Program-made: the position numbers and the translations under genes
Shown here: one piece after another, positions 36,991 to 46,012 of the stretch
Numbering within the stretch: the first letter of the stretch is position 1
How the letters are laid out: each line of letters starts with the position of its first letter
Source: Nocardia sp. NBC_00403
GTDB lineage: Bacteria > Actinomycetota > Actinomycetes > Mycobacteriales > Mycobacteriaceae
Assembly: GCF_036046055.1 (NCBI RefSeq)
Contig: NZ_CP107939.1
Location: forward strand, 4,030,001 to 4,094,000
Length of the DNA stretch: 64,000 nucleotides
Reading direction: 5' to 3'
The notes under the pieces: model-generated
Databases searched by the model: none
What the model was told of the DNA's origin: nothing
The model's input: only the letters and a program-made list of their open reading frames with translations

Positions 36991-37021
36991 CCCAAGTACA
37001 GAACAACCCGGTGCTGCTGAC

Positions 37022-37384
37022 TCAGTTCGTGTGCGGGTGCCTGATGGAGTCGCCACCCTTTGTCTCGTGCAGCCGGCCGAACCGGCTGGCAAGCAGATGT
37101 GCCATGCTCGCGGCCGCGCCCCGACAGGCGTCATCGATCGTCGCGGCGTTGTGGGTCACCGCGACCGGCTGCTGACCGGTCGGACGAGCCTGCAGCACGC
37201 ATCGCTTGTCATCCGGTCCGCCCTTACCCGCGTTCTGGTCACTGAGGTGGGCTTCGACGCTGATGATCTGGTCGCTGAAGCGCTCGAGCGTCGATGCGAT
37301 CTCCTCCTCGACGTGCCGGATCAGCTTTTCGCCGCTGTCGATGTTGCTGTCGGTGTTGATCAGAATCTGCATGTGCGTATCCAT
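37022..37384 (-). CDS. HPF/RaiA-family ribosome-associated protein (short form)
   Basis: 120 aa from the ATG at 37384. MQILINTDSNIDSGEKLIRH and DQIISVEAHLSDQNAGKGG match the beta-strand/helix pattern of HPF/RaiA proteins, with QPVAVTHNAATIDDACRGAA following. It lacks the long-form dimerisation domain. Such proteins stabilise idle ribosomes in stress. It faces the ligase fragment; both may come from one ancestral stress locus. Confidence 0.65.
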   Translation of the reverse strand: MDTHMQILINTDSNIDSGEKLIRHVEEEIASTLERFSDQIISVEAHLSDQNAGKGGPDDKRCVLQARPTGQQPVAVTHNAATIDDACRGAAASMAHLLASRFGRLHETKGGDSIRHPHTN

Positions 37385-37869
37385 TCCGGTAGGTGGCAAC
37401 TGTTACTCGGACAGAGGCGGATGGTGTTCGTCATCGACTCCGCCGCCGTAGCCTGCTCCTCCTTTACCTCGGTACTCACCGTAATCCCCGATGATCATCG
37501 GACTGAGCGGTCTGGGTCGCCCAATTGTTGGCGAAAGCGATACCCCGGAGTTTCTGGTAGCCCAGCGGCGATCGAGTTCGGCACGGTACTGCCTTCCAGA
37601 AGGGTTTGAGCGCGATGGCGGCGCCGGTGATGGCCATCCAGGTCGGTAGCGGTAGAAGAGGGAGGTGAGGAGCATCCACGCAGAATCTGGCGGTAGCGCG
37701 AATCGAACTGGGCGTTTGCTGTCGGACGGCTCTCGGCGTGGCAGGTGTGGCGCATAGTTTCCAGAGTCGGCCAGCCCTCGACCGGTCATGGCGCGCCCAC
37801 CGCCGGATTTCTGGCGGATGCGCCCCTACCCCCTAACTGCAGCGGCATAGCGCCATTTGTGTCGGTCCC

Positions 37870-38008
37870 GCGTGCGAGGCTCAAACAATCCGTCGAAGCA
37901 TTCGCGCGAATCGTCAATGTCCTCACGGCCGAAAACGACCGCCTTGCCCAGAAGTCCGGACGAAGCAGCCGCACCGTCATCCCACTCAACCCCGTGGCTC
38001 GGTCGTGA
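37870..38008 (+). pseudogene. 3' remnant resembling a DUF6262/TnpC-like protein
   Basis: RARLKQSVEAFARIVNVLTA followed by ENDRLAQKSGRSS and TVIPLNP resembles the helical tail of small proteins encoded as the third gene of Tn554-type elements. The stop is at 38,006-38,008, and the ISL3 target duplication begins within it. 37,385-37,869 has only fragments; a frame at 37,476-37,679 (-) is not convincing. Confidence 0.3.
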
Positions 38009-38014
38009 AACTTG
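38007..38014 (+). repeat. Target-site duplication of the ISL3 element, left copy
   Basis: GAAACTTG at 38007-38014 recurs at 43305-43312, exactly outside both inverted repeats. ISL3-family elements make 8-bp duplications. Confidence 0.8.
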
Positions 38015-38042
38015 GGATCTGGCCCACTTTCCGTGATAGGCG

Positions 38043-39183
38043 TTGCCTGAGCACGGCAGGTGGCTGAGGTCTTGCGATCATGTCTGGCTGTGTGTTGATC
38101 ATGGTGTGCGGTTGCTGCTGCCGCACCTGGCCGGGGTGGCCATCGAGGAAGTTGCAGAGGTCAGCGGCGTGGTGTGCATCCGGGCGTCCGCGCTGGCGGC
38201 GGCTGTGGCCTGCGTGTGCTGCGGGTACGACGCGACCAGGGTGCACAGCCGGTACGAGCGCTACCTGGCCGACGCGCCGGTGGGCGGACGACGGTTGGTG
38301 GTCCGACTGCGGGTGCGGCGATGGTTCTGCGATCAATCATCTTGCAGGGTAAGGACTTTCGCGGAGCAGATCGAAGGGGTGACGGTGCGGCACGGGCGGC
38401 GAACGCCGCTGCTGCGGGCGATGCTGGAGGGTATAGCGGTCGCTCTGGCCGGTCGGGTCGGCGCGCGACTGGCCACCGCGCTGCATGCGTCGGCAAGCCG
38501 GTCTACTCTGCTGCGGCTGCTCGCGGCGTTGCCGGATCCCGCAGCGGAAACGCCTCGGGTGTTGGGGGTGGACGACTTCGCGTTGCTGCGCGGCCAGAAC
38601 TACGGCACCGTGCTGATCGACTGCGAGACGGGTGCACCACTGGAGTTGTTGCCAGGCAGAGACGCTCAGCCCCTGGCGAACTGGCTCGCCGCACACCCTG
38701 GGGTGGAGGTGGTATGCCGAGACCGCTCCGGGGCGTACGCGGAGGGAGTTCGTATCGGCGCACCCGACGCGATGCAGGTCGCGGACAGGTTTCACCTCTG
38801 GCAGAACCTGAGCAAGGCCGTCGAGCGCTGCGTGGCTCGCCACCGCGACTGCCTTCGCGCCACCGAGCCTCAGTCGACCGACCGGCCAACCCCGCAACCT
38901 CAGAACGAGGAGCCCGTCGGGAGGTTCGCGCAGCGCGCTCAGCGACACCACGCGAAGGTGCACGATCTGCTGGCTCGGGGACATAGCATCCGCGGTATCG
39001 CTCGGGGCCTGGGCTGGGGTCAGCGCACAGTGCAGCGCTCGGATGGATCGCCACCGTCCGGGCCGACGATCTGCCCGGCCTGACCTCCTTCGCCAACGGG
39101 CTCGAGTCCGACCTGAACGCCGTCACCGCTGGCCTGACCATGCGCTGGAACTCCGGTCCCGTTGAGGGGCGCGTCAATCACAT
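38043..39183 (+). pseudogene. ISL3-family transposase, 5' part
   Basis: Reads LPHLAGVAIEEVAEVSGVVC, a Cys pair (CVCCGYDATRVHSRYERYLA), then the DDE domain start LGVDDFALLRGQNYGTVLID, VVCRDRSGAYAEGVRIGAPD and DRFHLWQNLSKAVERC. At ~39,035 the sequence jumps frame and skips part of the gene to DDLPGLTSFANGLESD and NSGPVEGRVNHI, after which the nested element begins. The final residues resume at 43,171. The start is likely a GTG near 38,106. Non-functional. Confidence 0.8.
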
Positions 39184-39686
39184 CATTCTGTGGAATCTGG
39201 AATGTCAAGGTATTCGGCCAGTCTGGTCGTCCAGTCCCGCTGGTCAGCAGTGTCTGGAATCGGTAGCCCTCGGGCCTGCTGGAGGCTGTGCCAGGCAGTG
39301 TCGGGTTTCGCGCCGTTGAGAATGAGGAGGGAGGCGGCGATGAGGCTGGATCGTCCGATGCCGAAGCGGCAGTGGGTGACAACGTGTTTGCCGTCGCGCA
39401 GCTTCGCGGCGAGATCCTGCAATGTCGGCAGGACCGTGTGCAGATCGGGGACTTGGCGATCGGGGATCGGGATGGCGACGAAGTCGAGTCCGGCTGCGCG
39501 GGCGGCGGCGGGTTCGTCGGCCAGTCCGGTTTCGTGGAGTTCGGCGGTGGTGAGCGCGCAGACCAGGATGTCGACGCCAGCATCGCGGAGTGCGGTCATC
39601 TCGTCATGGAGCCAGTCGCCGCCGCGGGGTTTGGCCATGATGCTTAGGTGGCCGGATCCGTGTGCGGTGTAGAGGGTTGGGAGCAT
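39183..39686 (-). CDS. Protein-tyrosine/dual-specificity phosphatase (CDKN3-like) cargo
   Basis: 167 aa. The active-site loop is HVVTHCRFGIGRSSLIAASL (HCx5R followed by Ser-Ser), with a general-acid region around VAIPIPDRQVPDLHTV. Such enzymes remove phosphate from Tyr/Ser/Thr residues or small molecules. It starts 2 nt after the recombinase stop, so it is part of that operon. The last codons cover the element's inverted repeat, and the stop codon lies at the junction with the ISL3 target. Intact. Confidence 0.8.
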   Translation of the reverse strand: MLPTLYTAHGSGHLSIMAKPRGGDWLHDEMTALRDAGVDILVCALTTAELHETGLADEPAAARAAGLDFVAIPIPDRQVPDLHTVLPTLQDLAAKLRDGKHVVTHCRFGIGRSSLIAASLLILNGAKPDTAWHSLQQARGLPIPDTADQRDWTTRLAEYLDIPDSTE

Positions 39687-39688
39687 GG

Positions 39689-42028
39689 TCAGCTCTTTCG
39701 GTCGGGTCCTTCGACGGTCAGTGGTAGCGGCCTGCCGGGCTTGGCGTCGAGCTGGCGTGGTGTCGGCCCGGCGGGGGTTGGGGTGTCGGCGAGGCGTTGC
39801 AGCAGTTGGTCGATCGAGGCTTGGCCGTCTTGGACGGCGGCTTGCTCGCCGTCAGTGAGCGGGATGCTGACGAGCATCCGCTGAAGGTTCGACTTCGCTT
39901 GCAGCAGTTGAGATTTGCTGGATTCCTTGGGTGTGTAGAAATCGCAGCGGGCGCAGGCCATCCGATGTTGGCACTGTTCGAAGAAGCTGTAGCTGCAGAA
40001 CCCGTGACTGAGATCGTAATACTGCCATGGCTCGCCAGCGGCGGCAGCACCCGAGGTGACGGTGTCGCGGTCGATGAGGACTTCGATGGTGCGGACGTTG
40101 CGGGCGAAGTAGCCGGCGTCGGTGTAGGCGCGGGCCAGGGTGTTCGGGGTGATCTTGGCGTAGTACTGGGTCGACTGCGGCGAACGGTGCCCGAGCCAGG
40201 CTTGCAACTCGAACAGCGTCATCGGTTCCTTGGCGTTGTAAAGCTGGCTGGCGATCGTGGACCGGGCCCGGTGGCTGGTGATGTTGCCGCGAATGTCGGC
40301 GGCCGGGACGCCTGCTTTGTGGCAGAGCATCGGAATGACCGTGTTGTTGATGTAGGCCGTCGAGATCCGGTGTGCCCGAAAGGAAAACAGCAACTCGACC
40401 TGCTCGCCGGTGCGGCGATCGAGCAGTCTCGGCTGCGACGGCCGGACGGCCTGCCGGGCGTCAAGGGCTTGACCGAGGAGGGGGTCAACCGGCTTGGTGA
40501 ACGCGGTGCCGGTCTTGTTCGTCGGGACGTCGAGCAGGCAGACCGAATCGCGTGCCAGGACCTCCTCGGAATCGCCGGTGATCGCGGCGCCGTCGTGCTG
40601 CCAGCGGATGCAGCCCAGGCGCAGCCTGGCGATCTCGTTGCTACGGAGTCCAGAGAACAGCCGGGCCACAGTGATGGCGCGGACCATCTCCAGCGGATAG
40701 AAGCGGCCGGAGCTGGTCACCGGCAGATCATCGCTCCGTAGGTTCAACCCCGCCCAGAGCAGTTTCGCCCAGACCTCGTCGGCGATCACCCGCGGGTTCG
40801 GGCCGAGTAGAGCCGCGATGCTGCGCGGAGTAGCCAGAGCTCGCTGCGGGTCGAATCGGCGTGGCAGCCAATCCCATTCGTGGCAGTCGGTGAAGAAGCG
40901 ACGCAGCGCGGCGAGTTGGCCTTCTTTGCTCGATGCTTCGAGCGGTTTGCCGAGGCGGTCACCCATTCCTGCGGTGCGCTGGACGTAGTCGCCGACCTTC
41001 ATCCGGTCCAGCGCGGCAATCCAGGACGCGCAGATCTGCCGCGTCCACTCGGTCGGATCGGCAGCGTCGCGATGTTCAGCGGCCAACCAGCGGCCGACCA
41101 GCGGCCGACCAGCGGCCGACCTTGAGCAGGTTGGATCGTACTTGGCCTCGGCTGCGGGGCGTCAACATCGAGGTCGCGTGCCAGCGGTCGACCCACTGCT
41201 CCCAAACCGGGGCACCGCCGGTGGCCCGGATCTTGTGACCGCCGACCGGGTTGCTGGGTGGGTCGCAGAACCCCAGCGTGGCGACCGCCCGCTGCAGCGC
41301 GTAGGGGGTATTCAATCGGGCACCTTGCAAGAGCCGGTCGTCGCGGAAGCGGTCGAACAGTTCGGTGTTCAGGTCCTCCAGATGCGGGCTGCCGTTGAGC
41401 AGGAACAACTGGCAGGCCACCATCGGCAGCAGCGAATCATCCTCGTGCCCAAGCTGATACCCCCACTCAGCCAACACCGAGCGGAGCCGCGCGATCTCAC
41501 AGTTCACTCGGTCGCGGCCAAAGATCCGCCACGACAACGTCAGGCGCTGGAAGCTGCCCAGCCGGTGGAAATCGTGGAACCCACCGAGCAGATAGGCGTG
41601 GGCCGCCAGATACGGACGAACCTCATCACCGGCCCACTCTGGTGCGTGGCGGTGGAACTCGCCCTGGTCGTGGCCGAGTAGATGCACCCATTCCTCGGTG
41701 GTCCAGCCCCAGAATGTCCGCCCGATCTCATTGCAGCCGACCAGCAGGACGGCGACCGCGTCGAGCATGGCGCGCAGCCGATGCGGAGTCTGTGGCGAGT
41801 CCAGTCCGGCGTTGACCGCCTCGATCGGCCGTAACAGTCGCCGGATCACCCGCCAGCCCGGCGCAGCCGGGTCGTGGTGCTGCAGGCGGCGCAAGTTGCG
41901 CACCCCCCCAGCTCGGTGATGGCTCGAATCTCGTCGGGCCGCAACGCCACCGCAGTGTCGAACCGGCGACCCACCAACGGTGAACACCACCGAGAATTGC
42001 CCGCAGCGCCGGGCAAGAGCGCGCTCAC
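39689..42028 (-). pseudogene. Large tyrosine recombinase (TnpB-like), frameshifted
   Basis: A GTG at 42028 overlaps the stop of the first recombinase gene (GTGA). Frames join through shifts at ~41,905 (a run of six C) and ~41,085-41,115 (an 11-bp tandem repeat). The N-terminal half contains RRLLRPIEAVNAGLDSP and LGHEDDSLLPMVACQLF. The catalytic half has FSGLRSNEIARLRLG, SHRARSTIASQLYN and LGHRSPQSTQYYAK, then a Cys/His cluster (CQHRMACARCDFY) typical of TnpB-type recombinases. Intact size would be ~770 aa. Confidence 0.7.
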
Positions 42029-43113
42029 CGCGAAAGCTCTGCTGCCGCAGTGGTGTTCATGCTGGCGAGCATGGCAATACGCCAGGCGTGGATGTGCTCC
42101 GTGCTGCGGGTGAGTTTGTCGGCCAGATCCCGGCCGCACAGGTGGATGTAGGCGAGCGTGGAATCGGTGTGACGGTGCCCGGCGAAGGTGGCGATCGCGT
42201 GCAACTCCCAGCCCATGCGAGCCAGATCGGTCAGGCACAAATGCCGGGTGGTGTGGGTCGAGAACCGGGGAACACCGGCAGCGAGCGCGATCCGGCGCAC
42301 CACCTTCGACCATGTCCACAGAGTCAACGGTTGCGCATGATTACGGCGAGATTCCGACAAGAACAACGGCCCGCGAGCCCGGCTGATCCTCGCCCGATGC
42401 ACCAGATACGCCGACAACAGCACACCCGTCGACGCCGAATACGGCACCACCCGCTCGCGCCGGTTCTTCGTCGTCTCGGCCCCCCACCCGGACTGTCCGG
42501 TGCGCAGGATCCAGGTCATCGGTGCGCAGCGAACACAACTCTTCCCGCCGTAACCCCGCGTCATAGGCCAGCGCGAACATCACCCGGTTACGAATCGGTT
42601 CGGCCGCAACAACATCCAGGATATCCAGCCACTGCTGCTCAGCCGGGATCCATGGCAACTTCGTCAGCCTCGGCACCAGACCACGCTGCTGCCCGCCGCG
42701 CTGACGGCCGGGTGTATACCGGCTGCGCCCAACAGGATTGGACTCCCGAAGCCCTTCCTCCATCGGATATCGTAGAACAGGCGGACCGGCACCAGCCGCT
42801 GCTGGATCGTCGCGTTCGCCAGCCCGGCTCCGGAATCGATCGCGATCACGTTGGGGCCCTTGCGATGAGGCCGCGACATCAACTCCCGGACGAACGCAGC
42901 GACATCGGAGCGATTCGCCATCACCGGATCCACGCCGTCCCGCTCACAGGCCAGCAGATACTCGGCCAAACCGCGGGCGTACGCGTCGATCGTGCGCGGC
43001 GCCCGACCCAGATCAGTCCAGACCTGCAGCCACACCGCCGCCTGCTCGTGCCGGCCCAACACCGGCCACTTCTCCCTCAGCGCCACCGTGCCGCCGCTCA
43101 ACCTGCCTCCCAA
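42025..43113 (-). pseudogene. First tyrosine recombinase (TnpA-like), two frameshifts
   Basis: Three frames join into one protein. 43113-~42,770 encodes the core-binding domain (GRAPRTIDAYARGLAEYLLA, NATIQQRLVPVRLFYD). ~42,770-42,490 encodes LPWIPAEQQWLDILDVV and YDAGLRREELCSLRTDDLD with the first catalytic Arg. ~42,490-42,025 encodes TKNRRERVVPYS, HTTRHLCLTDLARMG and AGHRHTDSTLAYIH. The second shift lies in a GGGTGGGGGG run. Catalytic residues are otherwise all present. Confidence 0.7.
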
Positions 43114-43170
43114 GTTCGTGGTTACACCGGGGAGATATCATCATCCCGGCCAGATTCCACGTAACTTTTA

Positions 43171-43251
43171 AATGATCAAGAGGCAGATGTTCGGCAGGGC
43201 CGGCCTTGCACTGCTACGCAAACGCGTGCTTCTCACGGCCGCACAACGATG
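43171..43251 (+). pseudogene. ISL3-family transposase, 3' end
   Basis: MIKRQMFGRAGLALLRKRVL followed by a stop is the normal C-terminus of ISL3 transposases and continues directly from VEGRVNHI at ~39,182. This shows that the 4 kb between them is an insertion. Confidence 0.8.
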
Positions 43252-43304
43252 ACGCCGAAGACCTGCGGTGCAACAACTTTCGTCACGAAAAGTGGGCCAG
43301 ATCC

Positions 43305-43312
43305 GAAACTTG
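43305..43312 (+). repeat. Target-site duplication of the ISL3 element, right copy
   Basis: GAAACTTG, identical to 38007-38014, directly after the right inverted repeat. Confidence 0.8.
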
Positions 43313-43316
43313 GCGT

Positions 43317-43390
43317 CAGTTGATCGCGAATCTGAGCACGGGTCGGCGTTTGAGACTCGTTCACAGTCGCGAATTTCGACACCACTTGTC
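43317..43390. repeat. IS-like inverted end, left (partner at 44,866-44,975)
   Basis: TTGATCGCGAATCTGAGC and CGAATTTCGACACCACTT are mirrored, inverted, on the far side of the next gene as CTGATCGCGAGACTGGGC and CGAATTTCGACACCACTT (18/18). The repeated GATCGCGA blocks resemble the multiple terminal repeats of IS21-type elements; that family link is my inference. Confidence 0.5.
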
Positions 43391-43500
43391 GACGGAGGCA
43401 ACTGAGCCAGATCGGAGGAGCCGTGCCGTATGAACGGTGAGGGGTTGTGGACCGATAAATCGGGTGGCTGTTCGGGCCCGGCGGGTCTATGGTCGCGTCA

Positions 43501-44822
43501 TGCCGGTGCTCGGGCGTGATGATGATGCGGACGACCTGGGGTCCGCTGAATCATGGTGGGCGGAGCCGAGCACGTTGCTCGGGATGATCCAGCGTGGGCG
43601 AGGAGCTTGCTACGGCGCGGCGCATGCGGAGCAGGCGATGGCGGGCGACTTTGTGGTCGACTGCATCGTTCACGACCCTCGATGGGACCACCAGGTCGAG
43701 GAACGCAGTTGGCTATACGCGACTCTCGTCGTCGACTTGAGGGTCGATCTTTCTCGGTTGCGCGCGGCATTTGCGGGACCGCTGGACGCGAGCGGAGACA
43801 CCGACACCTGGCTCGCTACAGGCGTTTTCGAGCGGCTTGCCCATCGCGGTGTCGGTGGCAGCGTCACCGAACTGCGGCACTACCTGCGATCGGGGCGGGA
43901 CCTCGAACAAGTGCTCGGCTCCTTGATTCCGTTCATCGACCACCCCGAAGCCGAGGGGTTACTCGATGACGTGCTGGAGGTCGCCGACGACGAACAGCTG
44001 CAGTCCACCATCGGTTGGCTCGGAAATTTGTCCGCACCACCTTGGCCGGACTGGCGGCGGGCTAGCGCGCGCATCGAGCGGGTCGCCGCAGCGGCCGCAG
44101 GGTCTCGGTCGGCAGGCAGCCGACCGAAGTTCGATCGCGCTACACGGTCCGCGGCACAACGCGAACGGGTGCTGCGAGCGGCAATCGAATCGGGCCTCAT
44201 CACTGCGATATCGGGGCCCGAGCTGACCGATGAGCGTTGGGAGACAACGCTTTTGGGCATCGCCTCGGACATGCTCCAGAGTGAGGACCGCCGCGTGCGG
44301 ATCGCGGTCCGGAGATGCCTTCGCAATTTACGCTCACCTCGAGCACTGGCTTGGGCCAGGGCGAACACCGCCCTCGACGGCTACGCCGGGCCCGTGGCGC
44401 TGTCTCTGATCGCTGACATCGCCGAAACGCCCGACGCTCCTTGGCTGCTCGAGCTTCTAGTGGAGGCAGTTGCCCGTGGCAACGGTTACATCTATGAGCA
44501 GTGCGACCTTGTCGACGGGCTCGCCCGCCTGGGCCACGTCATCAGTATCGCGACTGTCGAAGAGATCTTCGATAACACCGTCTACTCGCGTCTCCGCGAA
44601 CGGTGCGCCGCGGCGTTGAGCAGCCTTGCAGCGGATTTCGCCGACGAGCGGGCAGTTGAATGCCTCGACGACTGCGAGTCCGAGACGCGGGCAATCGCCA
44701 TCGCCCACGCGAACATGTCGGTTCCCGAGGTCCGTGAGCGAATCGGTCGGATCGCTGACGACCTGACCGAGGAAGACACCAACCGTCGAGCCGCCACGAC
44801 TCGAATCATGCTTCACCGCTGA
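43501..44822 (+). CDS. Hypothetical protein, HEAT-repeat-like, between inverted IS-like ends
   Basis: About 440 aa from the ATG at 43501 (the frame is open from 43437). The N-terminal part (WWAEPSTLLGMIQRGRGACY, FVVDCIVHDPRWDHQVEERS) is followed by helical repeats with HEAT-like character: MLQSEDRRVRIAVRRCLRNL, LIADIAETPDAPWLLELLVE, ERCAAALSSLAADFADERAV. Such scaffolds bind proteins or nucleic acids; no specific function can be read. A perfect hairpin covers its stop codon. Confidence 0.65.
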
Positions 44823-44840
44823 GGACACCTCAGCGGTGAA
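44812..44840 (+). terminator. Perfect hairpin over the stop codon of the HEAT-like gene
   Basis: TTCACCGCTGAG (44812-44823) and CTCAGCGGTGAA (44829-44840) form a 12-bp stem with a 5-nt loop. The stop codon lies within the stem. Confidence 0.65.
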
Positions 44841-44865
44841 GCACGCTCGTTCTGCATCGCAACCC

Positions 44866-44975
44866 TGGAAGTGGTGTCGAAATTCGTGACCACAAACATC
44901 CCTGTCCCACAGATGATGTCGAGTTTCGCGATCAGACGGCGCCCAGTCTCGCGATCAGAACCAACCCCGAGTCGA
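44866..44975. repeat. IS-like inverted end, right
   Basis: AAGTGGTGTCGAAATTCG followed by GTCGAGTTTCGCGATCAGA and TCTCGCGATCAGAACC: the inverted partner of 43317-43390, somewhat longer. Confidence 0.5.
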
Positions 44976-44987
44976 GCTGACTTCTCG

Positions 44988-45287
44988 CTATCCGGCGGTT
45001 GGTGCCTCGTCTTCGCCGAACAGCAGAAGCTGCCGTGGCTGAGTGGTGGACGCGCCGATTCGGCGCAGGCATCGGGCGCAGGTGACATCTGCTCGTGTCG
45101 GCGCCAAGGCTGTTGGCGACCACCCCGAGACACCGGTGTGACAGAGAAGCTCGGGCACTTCTTCGTCTCCGACCCATTGCCCGAGGCTGACCGCATGCAC
45201 CGTCCGGCCCGCCCGGACGACGGCATGCACACCCAGGGCCCCGAACACTGCCCGGGTTGAGGCAGCGAGCGGGGCGATGTCGGTCAC
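44988..45287 (-). CDS. Small protein with a CxxC...pair, unknown function
   Basis: 99 aa. Contains TRAVFGALGVHAVVRAGRTV and ADVTCARCLRRIGAS, a lone CxxC. No family recognised. It is divergent from the DUF6011-like gene, starting 0-1 nt away, so the starts may be misplaced and a promoter between them is unlikely. Such pairs of small zinc proteins are common in prophage and plasmid DNA. Confidence 0.45.
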   Translation of the reverse strand: MTDIAPLAASTRAVFGALGVHAVVRAGRTVHAVSLGQWVGDEEVPELLCHTGVSGWSPTALAPTRADVTCARCLRRIGASTTQPRQLLLFGEDEAPTAG

Positions 45288-45536
45288 GTGACCACCATAC
45301 GGTCGGGCACCGACATCGGCGACGGAGCTGCCTGGCGGCTGAATCGCGGCGGCGTGCCCTCGTCACTCCGGTTCGGCAACACACCCAGACTTGACAGGGA
45401 ACGCCGCTGCCACGGTTGGCTCATGTCACCGGATTCGGTCGCCCGCCGTATTGGCCCGACCTGCGAGGCCCGTGAACGCGCCGAGCTGCGCGCCCAGGCC
45501 GCGCGGGAGCTGACCCTCTTCGACATCGCGGCCTGA
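45288..45536 (+). CDS. DUF6011-like small protein (weak)
   Basis: 82 aa. The middle (RCHGWLMSPDSVARRIGPTC) resembles the DUF6011 pattern CxxCGRxLTDPxSVxxGIGPxC, but the first Cys pair is reduced to RRC. The C-terminus is helical (ERAELRAQAARELTLFDIAA). Possibly starts later than 45288. Confidence 0.45.
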   Translation: MTTIRSGTDIGDGAAWRLNRGGVPSSLRFGNTPRLDRERRCHGWLMSPDSVARRIGPTCEARERAELRAQAARELTLFDIAA

Positions 45537-45599
45537 ACTGTTGCTGACAGGGCCTCTGCCCACGCCTTAGCGCCGGATTCGGCGGATTTACTCCCGCGC

Positions 45600-45711
45600 C
45601 CTGGGACAGCCCAGCCAGACCGCTGACCACCTCGAGGCTCTGCCCGCGCCATGCCCTTATCTCGCGTAGGCGCTGGCCGGTCTCGTCCGGCGGAATATCA
45701 CTCGACAGCAC
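45600..45711 (-). pseudogene. HTH fragment of an XRE-type regulator
   Basis: MLSSDIPPDETGQRLREIRA and GQSLEVVSGLAGLSQ are the start of an XRE regulator HTH. The frame then degenerates. It is the same kind of protein as the C-terminal fragment at 32,305 (+), though I cannot show that they are halves of one gene. Confidence 0.45.
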
Positions 45712-45888
45712 GCCGATACCCCACGTTACGACCGACCACCCTGCGACGCAGGGGCTTGCCGGCTCGGTGCCGGACGACCCTGTCGAATTCGCCGCCGCCG
45801 TGTCGGCGGCCGATGAGATGATCCGATCGAACTGGATACTGCGCGAACCGATTTCAGGGGGTGTGTTGCATAACTGCCGTACGCCAGG

Positions 45889-45960
45889 TGAACAGGTAAA
45901 TCAGTTGCGGGAAAGTCGAACTCCGCTCGCCGGCGAGCGGGCCCGTCGGCATAGAAACCG
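45889..45960 (+). repeat. Intergenic repeat, copy B
   Basis: Partner of 33,871-33,950; see that entry for the shared blocks. It lies just before the ligA 3' end. 45,712-46,012 contains no gene that I can support. Confidence 0.5.
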
Positions 45961-46012
45961 ACAGGCCGCGCGAATGGTATGTTCCGGTCGGTGAGGCCGG
46001 GCGCGCCGAGGT

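Larger units (their letters stand above)
39186..43168. mobile_element. Nested multi-recombinase (Tn554/RIT-like) element carrying a phosphatase
   Basis: Inserted in the ISL3 transposase. GTGGAATCTGG (39190-39200) and its exact complement CCAGATTCCAC (43149-43159) form 11-bp inverted ends. Two minus-strand tyrosine recombinase genes and a phosphatase gene overlap or abut in one operon. All recombinase genes carry frameshifts, so the copy seems immobile as sequenced. Confidence 0.75.
38015..43304. mobile_element. ISL3-family insertion sequence, split by a nested element
   Basis: Terminal inverted repeats GGATCTGGCCCACTTTCCGT... (38015-38036) and its complement at 43283-43304 match at 21 of 22 positions. 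They are flanked by the 8-bp duplication GAAACTTG. Removing the insert at 39,186-43,168 leaves an IS of about 1.3 kb containing one transposase gene with an internal deletion. Confidence 0.85.
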
